Below are positions 36,601 through 43,309 of a stretch of 64,000 bases of DNA, piece by piece; the first letter of the stretch is position 1, and each line of letters starts with the position of its first letter. Under the pieces are notes generated by a model. That model saw nothing but the letters and a program-made list of their open reading frames with translations. It was not told the origin of the DNA and did not search any database. The translations under genes were made by a program, and so were the position numbers. This DNA is from Arcuatula senhousia (taxonomy: Eukaryota; Mollusca; Bivalvia; Mytilida; Mytilidae): the NCBI GenBank assembly GCA_963971305.1, contig OZ020306.1:1976842-2040841 (forward strand), read 5' to 3'.

Positions 36601-36713
36601 TGAGCATTTTTCTTCCAAGTCCTGTTCCTAGCTGCAGAGGAGGCTTGCTGAGGAGGAGAGGATTCAGCTGCCTGCTCCTCCTCTTCATCATGGTGAAGTA
36701 CATATGCACTCAT
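12392..36713 (-). CDS. CLC chloride channel / Cl-/H+ exchanger, ClC-6/7 class (17 coding exons)
   Basis: Joining 17 exons gives 876 codons plus stop, with every junction on GT-AG and every phase consistent. Human ClC-6 and ClC-7 are about 870 and 805 residues. The N-terminus is acidic and cytosolic. The membrane core carries GSGIPE (about 187-192), GPEGP (229-233; gating glutamate E231) and GAPVGG...MEE with the proton glutamate at E298. The luminal loop encoded by exon 10 has two sequons (NDT, NCT) and a CPDC. Two C-terminal CBS domains lie at about 668-740 and 796-850, ending with a [10 protein letters not shown] block typical of CBS2 in this class. Relatives exchange chloride for protons in late endosomes and lysosomes. 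Oddities are Pro where the family has Lys in GKEGP, and Ile where ClC-7 has its central Tyr. Eight exons have tandem copies of their edge in the neighbouring intron. A CTACAG acceptor at 36730-36732 suggests a 5' UTR exon further upstream. ClC-6 versus ClC-7 orthology, or a third invertebrate clade, cannot be settled here. Confidence 0.95.
13091..13186 (-). CDS. CLC exon 16 (linker between CBS domains)
   Basis: A 96-base, phase 0/0 exon with acceptor TTTTTCAACAG and donor GTCAGT. It encodes [10 protein letters not shown]...DTYIDL. Joined to exon 17 it gives [11 protein letters not shown], matching MDLSEFMNPSP in ClC-7, which confirms this small exon. It is too short to stand out as an open frame. 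Confidence 0.87.
13664..13793 (-). CDS. CLC exon 15 (end of CBS1 and linker)
   Basis: A 130-base exon (phase 2 in, 0 out), acceptor TTCATTAG and donor GTGAGG. It encodes [13 protein letters not shown], matching SQLIVLLKHKVF of ClC-7, followed by an acidic, hydrophilic linker. Confidence 0.88.
14040..14216 (-). CDS. CLC exon 14 (CBS1)
   Basis: A 177-base, phase 2/2 exon with acceptor TTTCCTAG and donor GTGAGG. It encodes [20 protein letters not shown], then [20 protein letters not shown], the first CBS domain (compare [20 protein letters not shown] and GFPVV in ClC-7). Confidence 0.94.
14447..14755 (-). repeat. Copies of the CLC exon 13 3' edge in the following intron
   Basis: The exon block CAGTGACCCTGGGTTCAGGG (near 14728) recurs in degraded form near 14665, 14602, 14535, 14498 and 14449. 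The unit nearest the exon is about 63 bp and also carries a donor-like GGTGAAT at the corresponding position; outer units are shorter. Confidence 0.8.
14713..14879 (-). CDS. CLC exon 13 (helix R)
   Basis: A 167-base exon (phase 0 in, 2 out), acceptor TTGTTCAG and donor GTAGAT. It encodes [20 protein letters not shown], then KWVGDFF...IPFLDPEP. The helix R pattern E-x-T-x(7)-P is kept, but the Tyr of ClC-7 (EATSNVTYGFP) is Ile here. Confidence 0.94.
15141..15318 (-). CDS. CLC exon 12
   Basis: A 178-base exon (phase 2 in, 0 out), acceptor TTTATAACAG and donor GTAAGG. It encodes [13 protein letters not shown], a luminal segment with [18 protein letters not shown], and [10 protein letters not shown]. 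These match the LLIGAAWGR and DPGKYALMGAA blocks of ClC-7. Confidence 0.94.
15351..15385 (-). repeat. Duplicate of the CLC exon 12 5' edge
   Basis: GTAAAGGGCTCCTACTAAAC in the upstream intron repeats the exon 12 start (ATAAAGGGCTCCAACCAAAC) about 60 bp away. It is short and diverged, with an acceptor-like TTTAG. Confidence 0.6.
15470..15900 (-). repeat. Copies of the CLC exon 11 3' edge in the following intron
   Basis: The last about 60-70 bases of exon 11 with the donor recur at 15826-15900 (donor ACTTAC intact; frame [16 protein letters not shown] open). A copy at about 15657-15700 is interrupted by a foldback element. A further copy lies at about 15470-15545, where the frame [18 protein letters not shown] is still readable but the donor has changed. 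The cytosine-rich CCACA/GGTGCTCC block identifies each copy. Confidence 0.85.
15688..15767. mobile_element. Short foldback element inside an exon 11 copy
   Basis: ATCTTCGCTAGC at the left is mirrored by GCTAGCGAAGAT at the right. GGGTTACGAAC and GTTCGTAACCC form an inner pair, and a short loop sits around TCTCTTGAAGAGAT. The roughly 80-bp hairpin splits a copy of the exon 11 edge (GAAGTCCC on one side, GAGTTCC on the other), so it inserted after that copy arose. Confidence 0.8.
15916..16087 (-). CDS. CLC exon 11
   Basis: A 172-base exon (phase 1 in, 2 out), acceptor CATTTCAG and donor GTAAGT. It encodes [17 protein letters not shown], a hydrophobic helix and [16 protein letters not shown], aligned with the MAAAFF...CWTYGLTVSAGVFIPS block of ClC-7. 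Confidence 0.93.
17095..17175 (-). repeat. Duplicate of the CLC exon 10 3' edge and donor
   Basis: About 80 bp covering the end of exon 10 (from the TGTCCTGATTGTAAG block to AATGAAA|GTAAGTCAGGGG) recurs 128 bp downstream with about 80% similarity. The donor is perfect, but the exon-like frame has a TAG after CPDCKNWP. Confidence 0.9.
17229..17359 (-). CDS. CLC exon 10 (glycosylated luminal loop)
   Basis: A 131-base exon (phase 2 in, 1 out), acceptor AATTTCAG and donor GTAAGT. It encodes ENCLNDTRN...CPDCKDW...TNCTYNE, with two N-glycosylation sequons and several cysteines. The position matches the long luminal loop that is glycosylated in ClC-6. The conserved YN(S/E)MA motif is completed by exon 11. 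Confidence 0.88.
17685..17773 (-). CDS. CLC exon 9
   Basis: An 89-base exon (phase 0 in, 2 out) with acceptor CTTTTTAG and donor GTAAGT. It encodes [20 protein letters not shown], a helix and the start of the luminal loop. The correct frame differs from the longest open frame in the region. Confidence 0.88.
18127..18321 (-). CDS. CLC exon 8
   Basis: A 195-base, phase 0/0 exon of 65 codons with acceptor TTAACAG and donor GTTAGT. It encodes the hydrophobic [19 protein letters not shown] helix, a basic linker ([10 protein letters not shown]) and the start of the next helix. Confidence 0.92.
18643..18886 (-). CDS. CLC exon 7 (proton glutamate)
   Basis: A 244-base exon (phase 2 in, 0 out). It encodes [20 protein letters not shown], then GGLLFSMEE, the strongest family signature. 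The second Glu of MEE (residue 298) aligns with the proton-pathway glutamate of CLC exchangers (67 residues after the gating Glu, as in ClC-7), which suggests an exchanger rather than a channel. Confidence 0.95.
19429..19521 (-). CDS. CLC exon 6
   Basis: A 93-base, phase 2/2 exon with acceptor TTTTTCAG and donor GTATGT. It encodes [13 protein letters not shown]...FERFRTSED, the stretch after GPEGP that corresponds to the SVIAAGISQGRS segment of ClC-7. Confidence 0.9.
19692..19790 (-). repeat. Copies of the CLC exon 5 3' edge and donor
   Basis: The block ACTTACCCCATATGAATCAT at 19753-19772 repeats the true junction ACTTACCCCATATGGATCAT at 19834-19853, and the match continues about 18 bp into the exon side with more divergence; offset 81 bp. 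The donor is intact. A third, more decayed copy without donor lies at about 19692-19720. Confidence 0.8.
19840..20015 (-). CDS. CLC exon 5 (selectivity filter and gating glutamate)
   Basis: A 176-base exon (phase 0 in, phase 2 out) encoding [13 protein letters not shown], then the helix D-F region, and [22 protein letters not shown] carries the anion-coordinating serine seen in chloride-selective CLCs. GPEGP retains the gating glutamate but replaces the usual Lys/Arg with Pro. Confidence 0.95.
20444..20524 (-). CDS. CLC exon 4 (hydrophobic helix segment)
   Basis: An 81-base, phase 0/0 exon encoding 27 residues from [10 protein letters not shown] to SAFIVV, the helix before the GSGIP loop. 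The acceptor is TTTTTCAG and the donor GTAGGT. Two further in-frame acceptors lie 51 and 102 bases upstream within a tandem copy array. Confidence 0.88.
20505..20820 (-). repeat. 51-bp tandem array copying the CLC exon 4 acceptor, six copies plus a partial
   Basis: The block GCTATGCTGAAATCTTGGTG recurs at 20505, 20556, 20607, 20657, 20708 and 20760, and a truncated copy starts at 20810 (period 50-52 bp). Each full copy holds the TTTTTCAG acceptor and the first codons of exon 4 (HQDFSIACL). The first three copies, counted from the exon, are in the same open frame; the 50- and 52-bp units further upstream shift it. Confidence 0.93.
20980..21109 (-). CDS. CLC exon 3 (helix B region)
   Basis: This 130-base exon enters in phase 2 and leaves in phase 0 (acceptor TTTACACAG, donor GTAAGT). 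It encodes [20 protein letters not shown] and continues to EKYLE, matching the first transmembrane helix of ClC-6/7 (KRWVICALIG...). Confidence 0.92.
21845..22130. mobile_element. Inverted-repeat element in CLC intron 2
   Basis: GGAATATGTGTTGGAAAGAC at the left is mirrored at the right by GTCTTTCTGGCACATATTCC, with imperfect pairing extending about 40 bp inward. The middle (near 22020-22065) has no open frame. It looks like a non-autonomous inverted-repeat element; I could not define a target duplication. Confidence 0.65.
22500..22715. repeat. Remnant of the 9.4-10.6 kb interspersed repeat family
   Basis: The right end TAGCTCACATGGACCTTCTG, followed by TTCAGGTGAG, matches the right terminus of the element at 9385-10575. 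It is preceded by the familiar CAAGTTTCATTAAGATC body. It lies in CLC intron 2. Confidence 0.75.
22792..22934 (-). CDS. CLC exon 2
   Basis: Forty-seven codons plus two bases (phase 0 in, phase 2 out), acceptor TTTACAG and donor GTAGGT. The segment contains [12 protein letters not shown], which aligns with the YESLDYD block just before the first membrane helix of ClC-7. It is cytosolic and lies at the far end of the 13.6-kb first intron. Confidence 0.9.
22957..23001 (-). repeat. Duplicate of the CLC exon 2 5' edge with a decoy acceptor
   Basis: The 44-bp block at 22911-22953, spanning the exon 2 acceptor and its first codons, is repeated 46 bp upstream in transcription order with about two changes. 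Its acceptor reads TTTTCAG. Use of it would read into an in-frame TAG at the true acceptor (ACA GGG TAG), so it should be non-productive. Confidence 0.88.
23280..31011. repeat. 7.7-kb minisatellite with 28-bp unit in CLC intron 1
   Basis: Around 270 copies of a 28-bp unit follow one another. One phase reads CATAGTGATCACACAACACA, then TGACAAAC. Each typical unit holds the palindrome GTGATCAC and the segment ACACATGA; the most variable part is the tail (ACAAAC, ATACAC, CTCATC). The array has higher-order structure: 23.7-25.5 kb recurs at about 25.5-27.5 kb (offset about 1.8-2.0 kb), and 27.7-28.5 kb recurs at about 28.7-29.6 kb (offset about 1.0 kb). Open frames in it are artefacts. It is not a CRISPR array: repeats abut with no spacers. 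Confidence 0.96.
29965..30545. repeat. CACGTG-bearing subfamily of the 28-bp minisatellite
   Basis: Here the usual ACACATGA is replaced by ACACGTGA in about 15 units, and GTGATCAC often by GTGGTCAC or GTGATCAT. The change creates an E-box (CACGTG, TCACGTG on the minus strand) every 28 or 56 bp. The block is homogeneous, indicating recent local amplification. Confidence 0.9.
31190..31757. repeat. Three tandem 174-bp units of an interspersed repeat
   Basis: AAAGTCACTCAACCGG recurs at 31191, 31365 and 31538 (period 173-174 bp). Each unit has the AAGGTCAAGGTCAAAAGAT block and the CCTAGGACTTATAGTTCTT block. The element ends in a (GCC)n run (31693-31727) and CGCTCTGCTTCGCAGGCGAG. Open frames across it simply read the repeat. 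Confidence 0.85.
31758..33540. other. CLC intron 1, no exon recognised
   Basis: The base composition is less AT-rich than the flanks. A 133-codon frame at 33096-33497 (plus) has no recognisable domain. GGGTCTCGCGTTAGCGAGAC (and a final CC) at 33390-33411 is a perfect hairpin. A 41-codon frame starting ATGGACGATG near 32605 is equally unrecognised. Confidence 0.4.
33555..33612. promoter_or_regulatory. Candidate housekeeping-type promoter inside CLC intron 1
   Basis: Within 60 bases lie the palindrome TCTCGCGAGA (33555-33564), an NRF1-like TGCGCA, a YY1-like AAAATGGCGG and an E2F-like GGCGGGAAA. This is the usual mix at metazoan TATA-less promoters. A CRE, TGACGTCA, follows at 33994-34001. The ATG in the YY1 site opens a 30-codon plus-strand frame (MAGNITSR...). 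It could be an internal CLC promoter or the first exon of a plus-strand transcript; the sequence alone does not decide. Confidence 0.4.
34414..34562. mobile_element. 149-bp near-perfect foldback MITE with 12-bp target duplication
   Basis: CAGGCGTTTGGGTCCAGGAT at the left is mirrored by ATCCTGGACCAAAACGCCTG at the right, and pairing continues about 50 bp inward through AAATAACG. The flanks are identical: TGCTCTTTTCCA at 34402-34413 and 34563-34574. Confidence 0.92.
34658..34683. repeat. (CAAT)n microsatellite
   Basis: About six uninterrupted CAAT units. Confidence 0.95.
34895..35665. repeat. Degraded interspersed repeat fragments in CLC intron 1
   Basis: The stretch near 34900-35120 carries the CAAATATCAAGTGGCTTCGA body and a GCCCGCCCGAC patch. 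The stretch near 35550-35665 carries AAGTTCAAGGTCAAA and ACCAAGTTTCATGAAATG, resembling the unit at 31190-31757. Both look like old copies of dispersed families. Confidence 0.45.
36166..36600 (-). repeat. Tandem copies of the CLC exon 1 3' edge and donor
   Basis: The last about 67 bases of exon 1 plus the donor and about 24 bases of intron are repeated five times. Donors lie at 36526-36530 (used), 36432-36436, 36343-36347, 36251-36255 and 36166-36170. Spacing is 94, 89, 92 and 85 bp, and a sixth remnant lies at about 36090-36140. All five keep a GTAA donor. Copies at 36251 and 36166 have an open exon-1-like frame ([12 protein letters not shown] and [12 protein letters not shown]), while the two between contain stops. 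The unit is close to 31 codons, so the frame can run through the junction. Confidence 0.9.
36531..36713 (-). CDS. CLC exon 1 (N-terminus)
   Basis: This exon encodes residues 1-61, starting [14 protein letters not shown] and ending [10 protein letters not shown] before donor GTAAG (phase 0). An in-frame TAA lies 15 bases upstream of the ATG, which supports this start. The segment is acidic, Pro/Ser-rich and has no membrane helix. Its 3' part is the template of a 93-bp tandem array in the following intron. Confidence 0.88.
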
Positions 36714-36732
36714 GTCATTAGAGCATTATCTG

Positions 36733-38265
36733 TAGTTGAAACGTTGGAAAGTCTTTTAAATTTAAAATAAAGAATAAGGAGACACCAAAACTTTACAAGT
36801 TTTTGACTTGGCAAGGCATGAAGTAAGGACTAAATTCTTAAACCTCTGTTTAGTCAACAACAGATTAAAAACATCATTGTTGCCTCATGAGGGTAAATAT
36901 TAATTGGTGAGGGGACCCCTTAATTACTAAACCAAGGATAGACAACTAGACAATAAATAGCCTAAAGGCAAAATAAGATAAGAACCTAGGAGGTAAGAGT
37001 GGCCAGATAGAGAATAAAAGGACAGACATGAGGAGCTTAAACTTGTGCAGAACAGAAAAATAGAGGGAGAAAAACAGTTCATAACATCTTTTTATTTCCT
37101 AATGAGTCCACAATGACCAAGGATACCGTAGTTAGAAATATTGCTGTTTTATACTATCCAAAATTTTTACCCAAGATTTTATTTGTTGTTGTAGAGAAAA
37201 AAGGGAGGGGTGGGTAAATAAAATCCATGTTCCAAGTGCCTGTGATCTCAATATCTCATTTACTGTAGAGCTTCTAAACAATCACCAAATACATTACTTC
37301 GAATCAACACTGTCTATGTATAAAAAGTCACATTTTTCATGGGTAAATGTACATTTATACAAGAGAAAAGAAATCATTGAACACTGTTGAAAGGTCACCT
37401 ATCTCTTTTAATTTTGACTCTTTTTAAGCGGTGACACTCTTAAACGAGTGATCTGTTGACACCTTCACCTGTCTTATTTATTATTAAAAACATTTATTTA
37501 CCTCATAAATTCTTAAAATGCAGCGAGACGAGAAAATAAAATTATCAACTTGTGTTGGGAATCAGAAAGTAAACAAAGGGCGATAATACATCTAAGCAGT
37601 GGCTACTAGAACAGGAGGTATGTAACAATACATACTTTTCTAGATCTATGGAATACTTCTTTATCAAAAGACCCGTCAAAAGATGTTTTCAAAATTTGAT
37701 GGTGTTGATAAAAAAAAATAGTATTGATAATTAAAAAATGATATTGGATAATCATGATTTAGTGTAATGTTAAGGAAGCGACCATTGGATTTTTCAATGA
37801 TGAGGATGTAGATGGGGTTTTTAAGAAAGGAGGATAATGGCCAAAATAAATAACAGTTATAAAAGAATAATGGACTCCAAAAATGCAGAATAGAGAATAA
37901 TGACCCTTCAAGTATAAAGAAATAAAAGAAAAATGGCAAAAACATGTATAGAATGGAAAATAAAGGGCAACAAAATGAAAGAATAAACTTTCTTAGACGA
38001 ATATAAAGAGCAGGACTTAATTTTCTAGGTTATAAACACTTAAGCTTTTTTTTAGTAAGCTATTTACCCCCCCCCCCCCCCCATAATAAGGTTCGTCGAT
38101 TGCAGCATGATGCAACCGCAACATGTCGAAACTTGTACGTTTTAGGCCCAATATGGATAGTCACTTGCTCTAGAAACATGCAACCCATGGTGGCCTGACT
38201 GACAACATTTTTTGACACATGTAGTCTTTGGTAAACTTTCCTCCCACAAAGATTTTTTTTTTTTC
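36733..38265. other. Upstream of CLC exon 1; no gene seen
   Basis: An acceptor (CAACTACAG) at 36730-36732 implies a 5' UTR exon somewhere upstream on the minus strand, but I could not identify it. The region has A-rich runs and a 16-base poly-C tract at about 38068-38083. Confidence 0.4.
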
Positions 38266-38660
38266 AGGGGCAGACCTGAAAAATAAATTCAAGTCAGTTT
38301 AACAAAATGATTACCCCTTTTTGCCCCTAACAAAGGATATCTGCGAACTTTCATATTTGCCCCTTTTGGCCCCTAATGGCAATTGGGAGGAGCGGAGTGT
38401 CACAAAATTATTTTTTTGTAAATTCACTACTTGACAAGAATTATAATTAGCAAAAAAAATGAAATCGTACATTAAATAAAAAAAATCGATTTTAGCACCT
38501 TTTTGGTCCCTAATTCAATAACAAAACGGGTGCACAAATGTATATTCCATTTTGTATTCACTACTTGACAAGACTTAACCTGCAAAAAAAAATTCAAAAT
38601 CGGACCAAAAATAAAAAAAGTTGCATGTTTTGCATTTTAAGATCTATTTCTAAATAAAAA
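38266..38660. repeat. Direct repeat with ATTCACTACTTGACAAGA motif
   Basis: The motif occurs at about 38423 and 38560, each preceded by a TTTTTG/GGCCCCTAA block, giving two diverged units of about 137 bp. Confidence 0.55.
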
Positions 38661-38845
38661 AGGGGGACCCCGAAATCGATCCAATGTATGGTTTATAATG
38701 AAATAATAAAAGGTGTTATATAGTGGCTAGTTAAAAGGTAAACAAAACAATAGTTTAGAAGGTAAAACCACATTTAAAAGGTAAAATCCAAATAAGAAAA
38801 TCACAATAAAAGGTAAAAATTAATAAAAAAAAAATAAAAAAAAAA

Positions 38846-38939
38846 GATGCCAAAATTTTCGGACTGCAATGTTCCTAAAAATTTGATTATTCTCTGTTCA
38901 AGAAATTGTCTTTGTTTCTCGCCAGAACAAGTTTCGGAA
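38846..38939 (-). pseudogene. Fragment of a Penelope-like GIY-YIG endonuclease
   Basis: This 90-bp stretch is nearly identical to 39352-39440 (shared TGTTCCTAAAAATTTGATTA). On the minus strand it reads EKQRQFLEQRIIKFLG, the C-terminal part of the endonuclease domain seen in the neighbouring copy. Only this piece remains. Confidence 0.65.
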
Positions 38940-39351
38940 CAAGAACGTTGTGGACACATCACCTGACCAGAACCGAATGGCGAGTGTAGACCCTAGGTAT
39001 ACCACTTGCGGAGACAGACTTACGATGACAAAGAGCAAACACAAAATACGTCATCAAAATGTGAGATAAAATTAACTGACTGAGGATCAACAGGAAAAAA
39101 GGAGAGATGGGTAGGGACAAAACCAGTCCACCTGGAGCACTATATTATGTGAGTGTGAGCCCACGTGGAGCACTATATTGAGAGTGGGTGAAATTTCGTT
39201 TTCGCCCCCGCAACGCCACACAGACCACTCAAATGCGACTAACATGAAAAGGAAGACGAAATGAACACGAAATGATGACGAAAAATGAAATATGGGGGTG
39301 GTATAGGAACAAAGAAACAGCAAGTTCTAAGTAAACAACTGTCGTTTTATA

Positions 39352-39780
39352 TTGATGCCAAAGGGTTGAAATGTTCCTAAAAATTTGATTATTCTCTGTT
39401 CAAGAAATTGTCTTTGTTTCTCGCCAGAACAAGTTTCAAGGAGAACGGTTACCTGCATATCGTTGACGCTGTGGTTTGGCAAACAAAAGTGCTGACCGAC
39501 TGGGCAATCATCGCATTTAACCCACTCGTCTGTGTTCGGCGAACCTGTCTCCTAGCTGACGGTAGGTTTACCCTATGTAGATTGTACAACACTTGGCACA
39601 GCGGATGGCGTAGATAACGTTTTCAGATATACAGGTGAAACCGTTCTTCAACTTGAAAGTGCTCGAGGGACCGACTATCTGCCCAGGTGAAGTTGCATGT
39701 AACACATATAGGTCGACCACAACCCCTGGTGCCTGAAAAATTGGAGCGAGGACGTCTAGTGGCATTGTTGTAAGAGCTTG
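39352..39780 (-). pseudogene. Penelope-like element: decayed GIY-YIG endonuclease domain
   Basis: The minus-strand frame includes FTCISENVIYAIRCAKCCTI, then YIG, the start of a GIY-YIG nuclease preceded by the Cys pair typical of Penelope-like retroelements. Past an internal stop it continues TYRQLGDRFAEHRRVG, and after further stops EKQRQFLEQRIIKFLGTFQP. At least three stops and a frame change show that it is dead. The nuclease normally nicks target DNA for reverse transcription. Confidence 0.8.
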
Positions 39781-39809
39781 AAACTAGATGTTGCCTCAAA
39801 CTCTTTCCC

Positions 39810-40325
39810 TTGCGGAAGGCAGTCAGGGGTCATTGTCAAATTTCATAGCAATGATCAGCAATTGGTCAGCCAGAACCAAAATAATTGTGCAAACAAATTA
39901 AAAAATGATTTTTTTTTTTGTATTTTTTGGGCCCCTTATTTCTTAACGAATAAAGGGGGTGGGCTAAAATCAATCCCATTCATCCTTTTATGGAATAAAA
40001 CATTACAATTTGTGCTTTTCTTAATTGCCGCTTGATTGTGGGCTGTGTTGCGTACACTTATTCCACATCTCATTATTTTCTATTACAGTAAAATTCAACG
40101 GCATTTGGTTAACCAGAACAAACAAAAAGTAGCTTTGGCCAAAAATTTTTAAACAAAAAAGGGGGACCCCCAAAATCAATCCCACCCATCCTTTTATGGT
40201 AAGGAACATCATTGTCAAATTTCATAGCAATCGGTAACTTAAGTGATCGTTGTTACACTAAAGATAACAGACAACGTGGATGCAGACGAAGACGACGACG
40301 AATCGGCAACGACGACGACAGCATC
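39810..40325. repeat. Interspersed repeat with two about 208-bp tandem units
   Basis: CATCCTTTTATGG occurs near 39980 and 40189, and TTGTCAAATTTCATAGCAAT near 39834 and 40211. The element ends in (GAC)n runs at 40285-40320. Part of it (40021-40081) recurs inverted at 49375-49437 and in part at 1125-1165. Confidence 0.75.
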
Positions 40326-41504
40326 ATACCATGATTTTATGTGTGTTAATTTTTTGTGGTCGTATATATATTTTTTTAAATATACTAAAAAGAAAAGGAA
40401 CTCTTAGTCCGGCATGAGATAAACATCAATAGAACATGCATCCTAGACATGTATGTCTTCTGTTTACAATGTTTTTATTACCGCATTTCGATGACTTAAA
40501 GAGTAACTCGTTAATTTAAAATGACAACAAAGTTCCAGATCCAGACAATCGATTTTGCTAAAAGATTATAATTCAAATTAAATCTAAGTCTAAATTTTTG
40601 ATTTTATTTATATTATATTATTTTTTTATTTCATTATTTTTTTTTTTATTTTTATTTTTTATTTTTTTTATAATAGGTCTTTTCTTAGGAACGGCACTTG
40701 GCTTGGTTCTTGCTTTAAAATTGGATGCTGAGGTGTTAAAATCCTCTTTGTGTGTGTTTATTTTAACATTTTATATATGTAGTTAAATAAATGCGTTACG
40801 CGAAGGGAAATAATTGATTATATGCGCCTAGCTGTTTTGTTTTTCATGCCGAGAAAACTCGGTGCTAATATAAATTCCAGTCTGCAGATTTTGAACCCTA
40901 TAATTCTAAATGGTCAATACAAGAAGCTATTCCTGTTAATCAAATTATTTAGATATTTTTGGCAACTATCCTTTAAATTAAAATAATGGAACCTTTTGAT
41001 GTAAGATCGAGTGGCATGGATATCTCCGCATGATACTCTCTTTTATGGGTGGAGATGCTTATTTGTTCATCCTGCGTTTTTTATTTTAAAAAATAAGAGC
41101 CAGATTTTTTTTAATTTACCATAAATTTAAGTTAGAACCAATAACTGAATCCTGCCTTTTTAATTTCAAAGTCCTGCACTGCTTTTTTATTTCCTGTTTT
41201 TAGCATCCTGCCTTTTTTCTTTCAAATTTCACCATAGCCCTCATTCCAATCCTAAACCCCCCCCCCCCAAAAAAAAAATCATGTGGTCGCTCCGTAATCA
41301 GGAAATATTTTCTGTTGCAATGATGTTTGTTGCTAACGTGATCCTATATGATAAAATGTTTTAATCATATAATAAAGAGGGAAAAAACAGAAAAAAATAC
41401 AAAATGAAATTTCTTATTTAATAGCCAGCAGTTTCAGAGACACTTTCTAGTATTATTTACATACAACATTATTTAAACTAAAATAGGAATCATGATAAAA
41501 CAAA
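40326..41504. other. AT-rich intergenic DNA, no gene seen
   Basis: It contains long T-runs (40590-40680), which yield a spurious hydrophobic 62-codon frame, and a C8A9 tract at about 41260-41278. Confidence 0.5.
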
Positions 41505-41960
41505 TTCATGCAGTTATAGTAGGCTTGATTTCCTTATTAACAACATATTTGTCACATTTGGAGGAGAGATTTTTAACAACAAATTGACATTCTAATCGGC
41601 ACTAATTGTGCTCCTCTCCTCGCCGACTAATTTATACTCTTAAGAGACTGAATTTCTTCGAGAACAAAAGATCCTTTAATCTCACTTTCATATATATTGA
41701 TGATTTCCTCTCTGTCAACAACGCTTCGTTTGGTAAATGGATATCTTCAATATATCCTCCAGAGTTAAATTAAAGAAACCATGCACCGAATCGAATTGCT
41801 TCACGTCATTCTTGGATTTACAACTCAAATTTGACGAGGGTGGTCATCTGAGTACAAAAATTTACGATAAAAGAGGCGAAAAAATATTAATTTTCATAAC
41901 CTACAAAGTAACATACCTATACTTCAACTGCTTGTGGTGTTAATATTTCACAACTTGTTA
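41505..41960 (+). pseudogene. Penelope-like reverse transcriptase, decayed copy
   Basis: Pieces of a reverse transcriptase are readable in several frames: LDFLINNIFVTFGGEI, then a broken CAPLLADLF region, FNLTFIYIDDFLSVNNASFG (catalytic YIDD) and FLDLQLKFDEGGHLSTKIYD. Stops and frame changes separate them. It is closest to the copy at 44870-45865. The downstream 3' tail repeat lies at 42049-42310. Confidence 0.85.
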
Positions 41961-42048
41961 AAAGATCCCTGAAAAATTCTTCCTCCGTTATCAATCACTG
42001 GTGGAATAATTCAACATGGTGTTTAACGTAATGGTTAGTGGTTGGTTT

Positions 42049-42310
42049 GATTAGTGATTGGCTGATGCGGATCACCTCAATATCCCTTTTATGTCTTCAC
42101 GGTTTTGTGTTACTACTGGACCCTTAAATCGCAATGGAAGAGGGAGGTTTGGCGCGCCATAAAGCATGGTTTAATCCACCATTTCTTTTGAAATGCCTGT
42201 ACCAAGTCAGGACCATTGCAATCTTTAGATTTTGCCGCTATGTCTTCCTTGTTTTGTCTTTTCTCTTGGACATGGAGATTGATCCGCCAAGTTCGGCAAT
42301 TTTGTTATTT
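42049..42310 (+). repeat. 3' tail repeat of the Penelope-like family
   Basis: GATCACCTCAATATCCCTTT, GGAAGAGGGAGGTTTGGCGC and CTGTACCAAGTCAGGACCAT recur in inverse orientation at 44580-44760 beyond another reverse transcriptase copy, and alone at 55485-55640. The conserved order reverse transcriptase then tail suggests this is the element's 3' region. Confidence 0.7.
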
Positions 42311-42339
42311 CCTTTACGAAGCAGACAATGTCTTCTAGA

Positions 42340-42912
42340 CAAAAAAAAGATCGTAGACTAGCTCTCTCTTTCAACCTCACGTTCCGTTATATTGATGATG
42401 TCCTTTCACTAAACAATTTTCGATTTGGTGACTTTCTCCATCTCATATATCCCCAGGAGCTTGAGATAAAGGACACAACGGATTCTAGGAAGTCTGCTTC
42501 ATATTTAGATCTACATCTCGCAATTGACACTCAAGGAAGACTTTCACCAAGGCTCTATGACAAACGTGATGACTTCAACTTTCCAATCGTCAACTTTCCC
42601 TTCTTGTTTAGCAACATTCTGTCCGCTCCAGCTTATGGAGTTTATGTACCTCAATTGATTCGTTACTCCAGAGCGTGCGATACTTACATCGATTTCCTTA
42701 GCAGAGCGTCATTTCTGACGCAAAAATTGCTCACACAGGGTTATGTTGCTCCTCGGTTGCTGTCTTTACTCAAGAAATTTTACGGAAGATATCATGCACT
42801 TATAGACAAATATGGGATTTTGGATCTCTCAGATGAGTGCAGTTGTTGGTTTGTCATAGAGTTATGTTTTGCTTCTTATATGTACATCAAAGAAGAAAAA
42901 AATACTTATTGA
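42340..42912 (+). pseudogene. Penelope-like reverse transcriptase, C-terminal half
   Basis: An open frame of about 190 residues starts inside the domain (FNLTFRYIDDVLSLNN, catalytic YIDD) and runs through ELEIKDTTDS, SYLDLHLAIDTQGRLSPRLY, DKRDDFNFPIVNFPF and PQLIRYSRACDTYIDFLSRA, ending near KYGILDLS. The first half of the domain and the endonuclease are missing. It is a second, less decayed subfamily than the copy at 41505. Metazoan Penelope-like elements share these blocks. Confidence 0.88.
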
Positions 42913-42929
42913 ACATTCAAACCAACATC

Positions 42930-43309
42930 AATCTTTGGCAGGTCTATATCAATTCTAAACAAATGTAGATTCTGAAGTATCCTGCTAATGATTATCATTG
43001 TAGGTTCAAAACGAGATTCCTGAAAAAATGTTAAAATTCATTAACGAAAATAATCGCTACTGTTCCATAACGGCATAAAAAAGTAAGTCTCTCTTTTTGA
43101 AACCAAGTATAAACAACAGTAGAAAAAGTTAAAAGTAGTCAGACATGTTAGAAATACGTGTATATACTTAGTATTAGTCAATTAAATGTAACGAGTATGT
43201 CGATTGCTGCCTTTGACTTAGAGCCTCGTGTAAAAAAAATCACCGAACTTCTAAATGATATGCAGGAAAATGTCAATTTCCCTAGAATGTGAAAATGTCA
43301 CCACGTGTT
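42930..43309. other. No feature recognised
   Basis: AT-rich sequence between a reverse transcriptase fragment and a minisatellite. Confidence 0.5.

Noticed and set aside
40598..40786. 62-codon hydrophobic frame
   Set aside because: Produced by long T-runs in AT-rich DNA; no homology seen.
42328..42912. Host gene encoding a 194-residue protein
   Set aside because: Contains YIDD and blocks of a Penelope-like reverse transcriptase, lacks its N-terminal half, and lies beside related broken copies.
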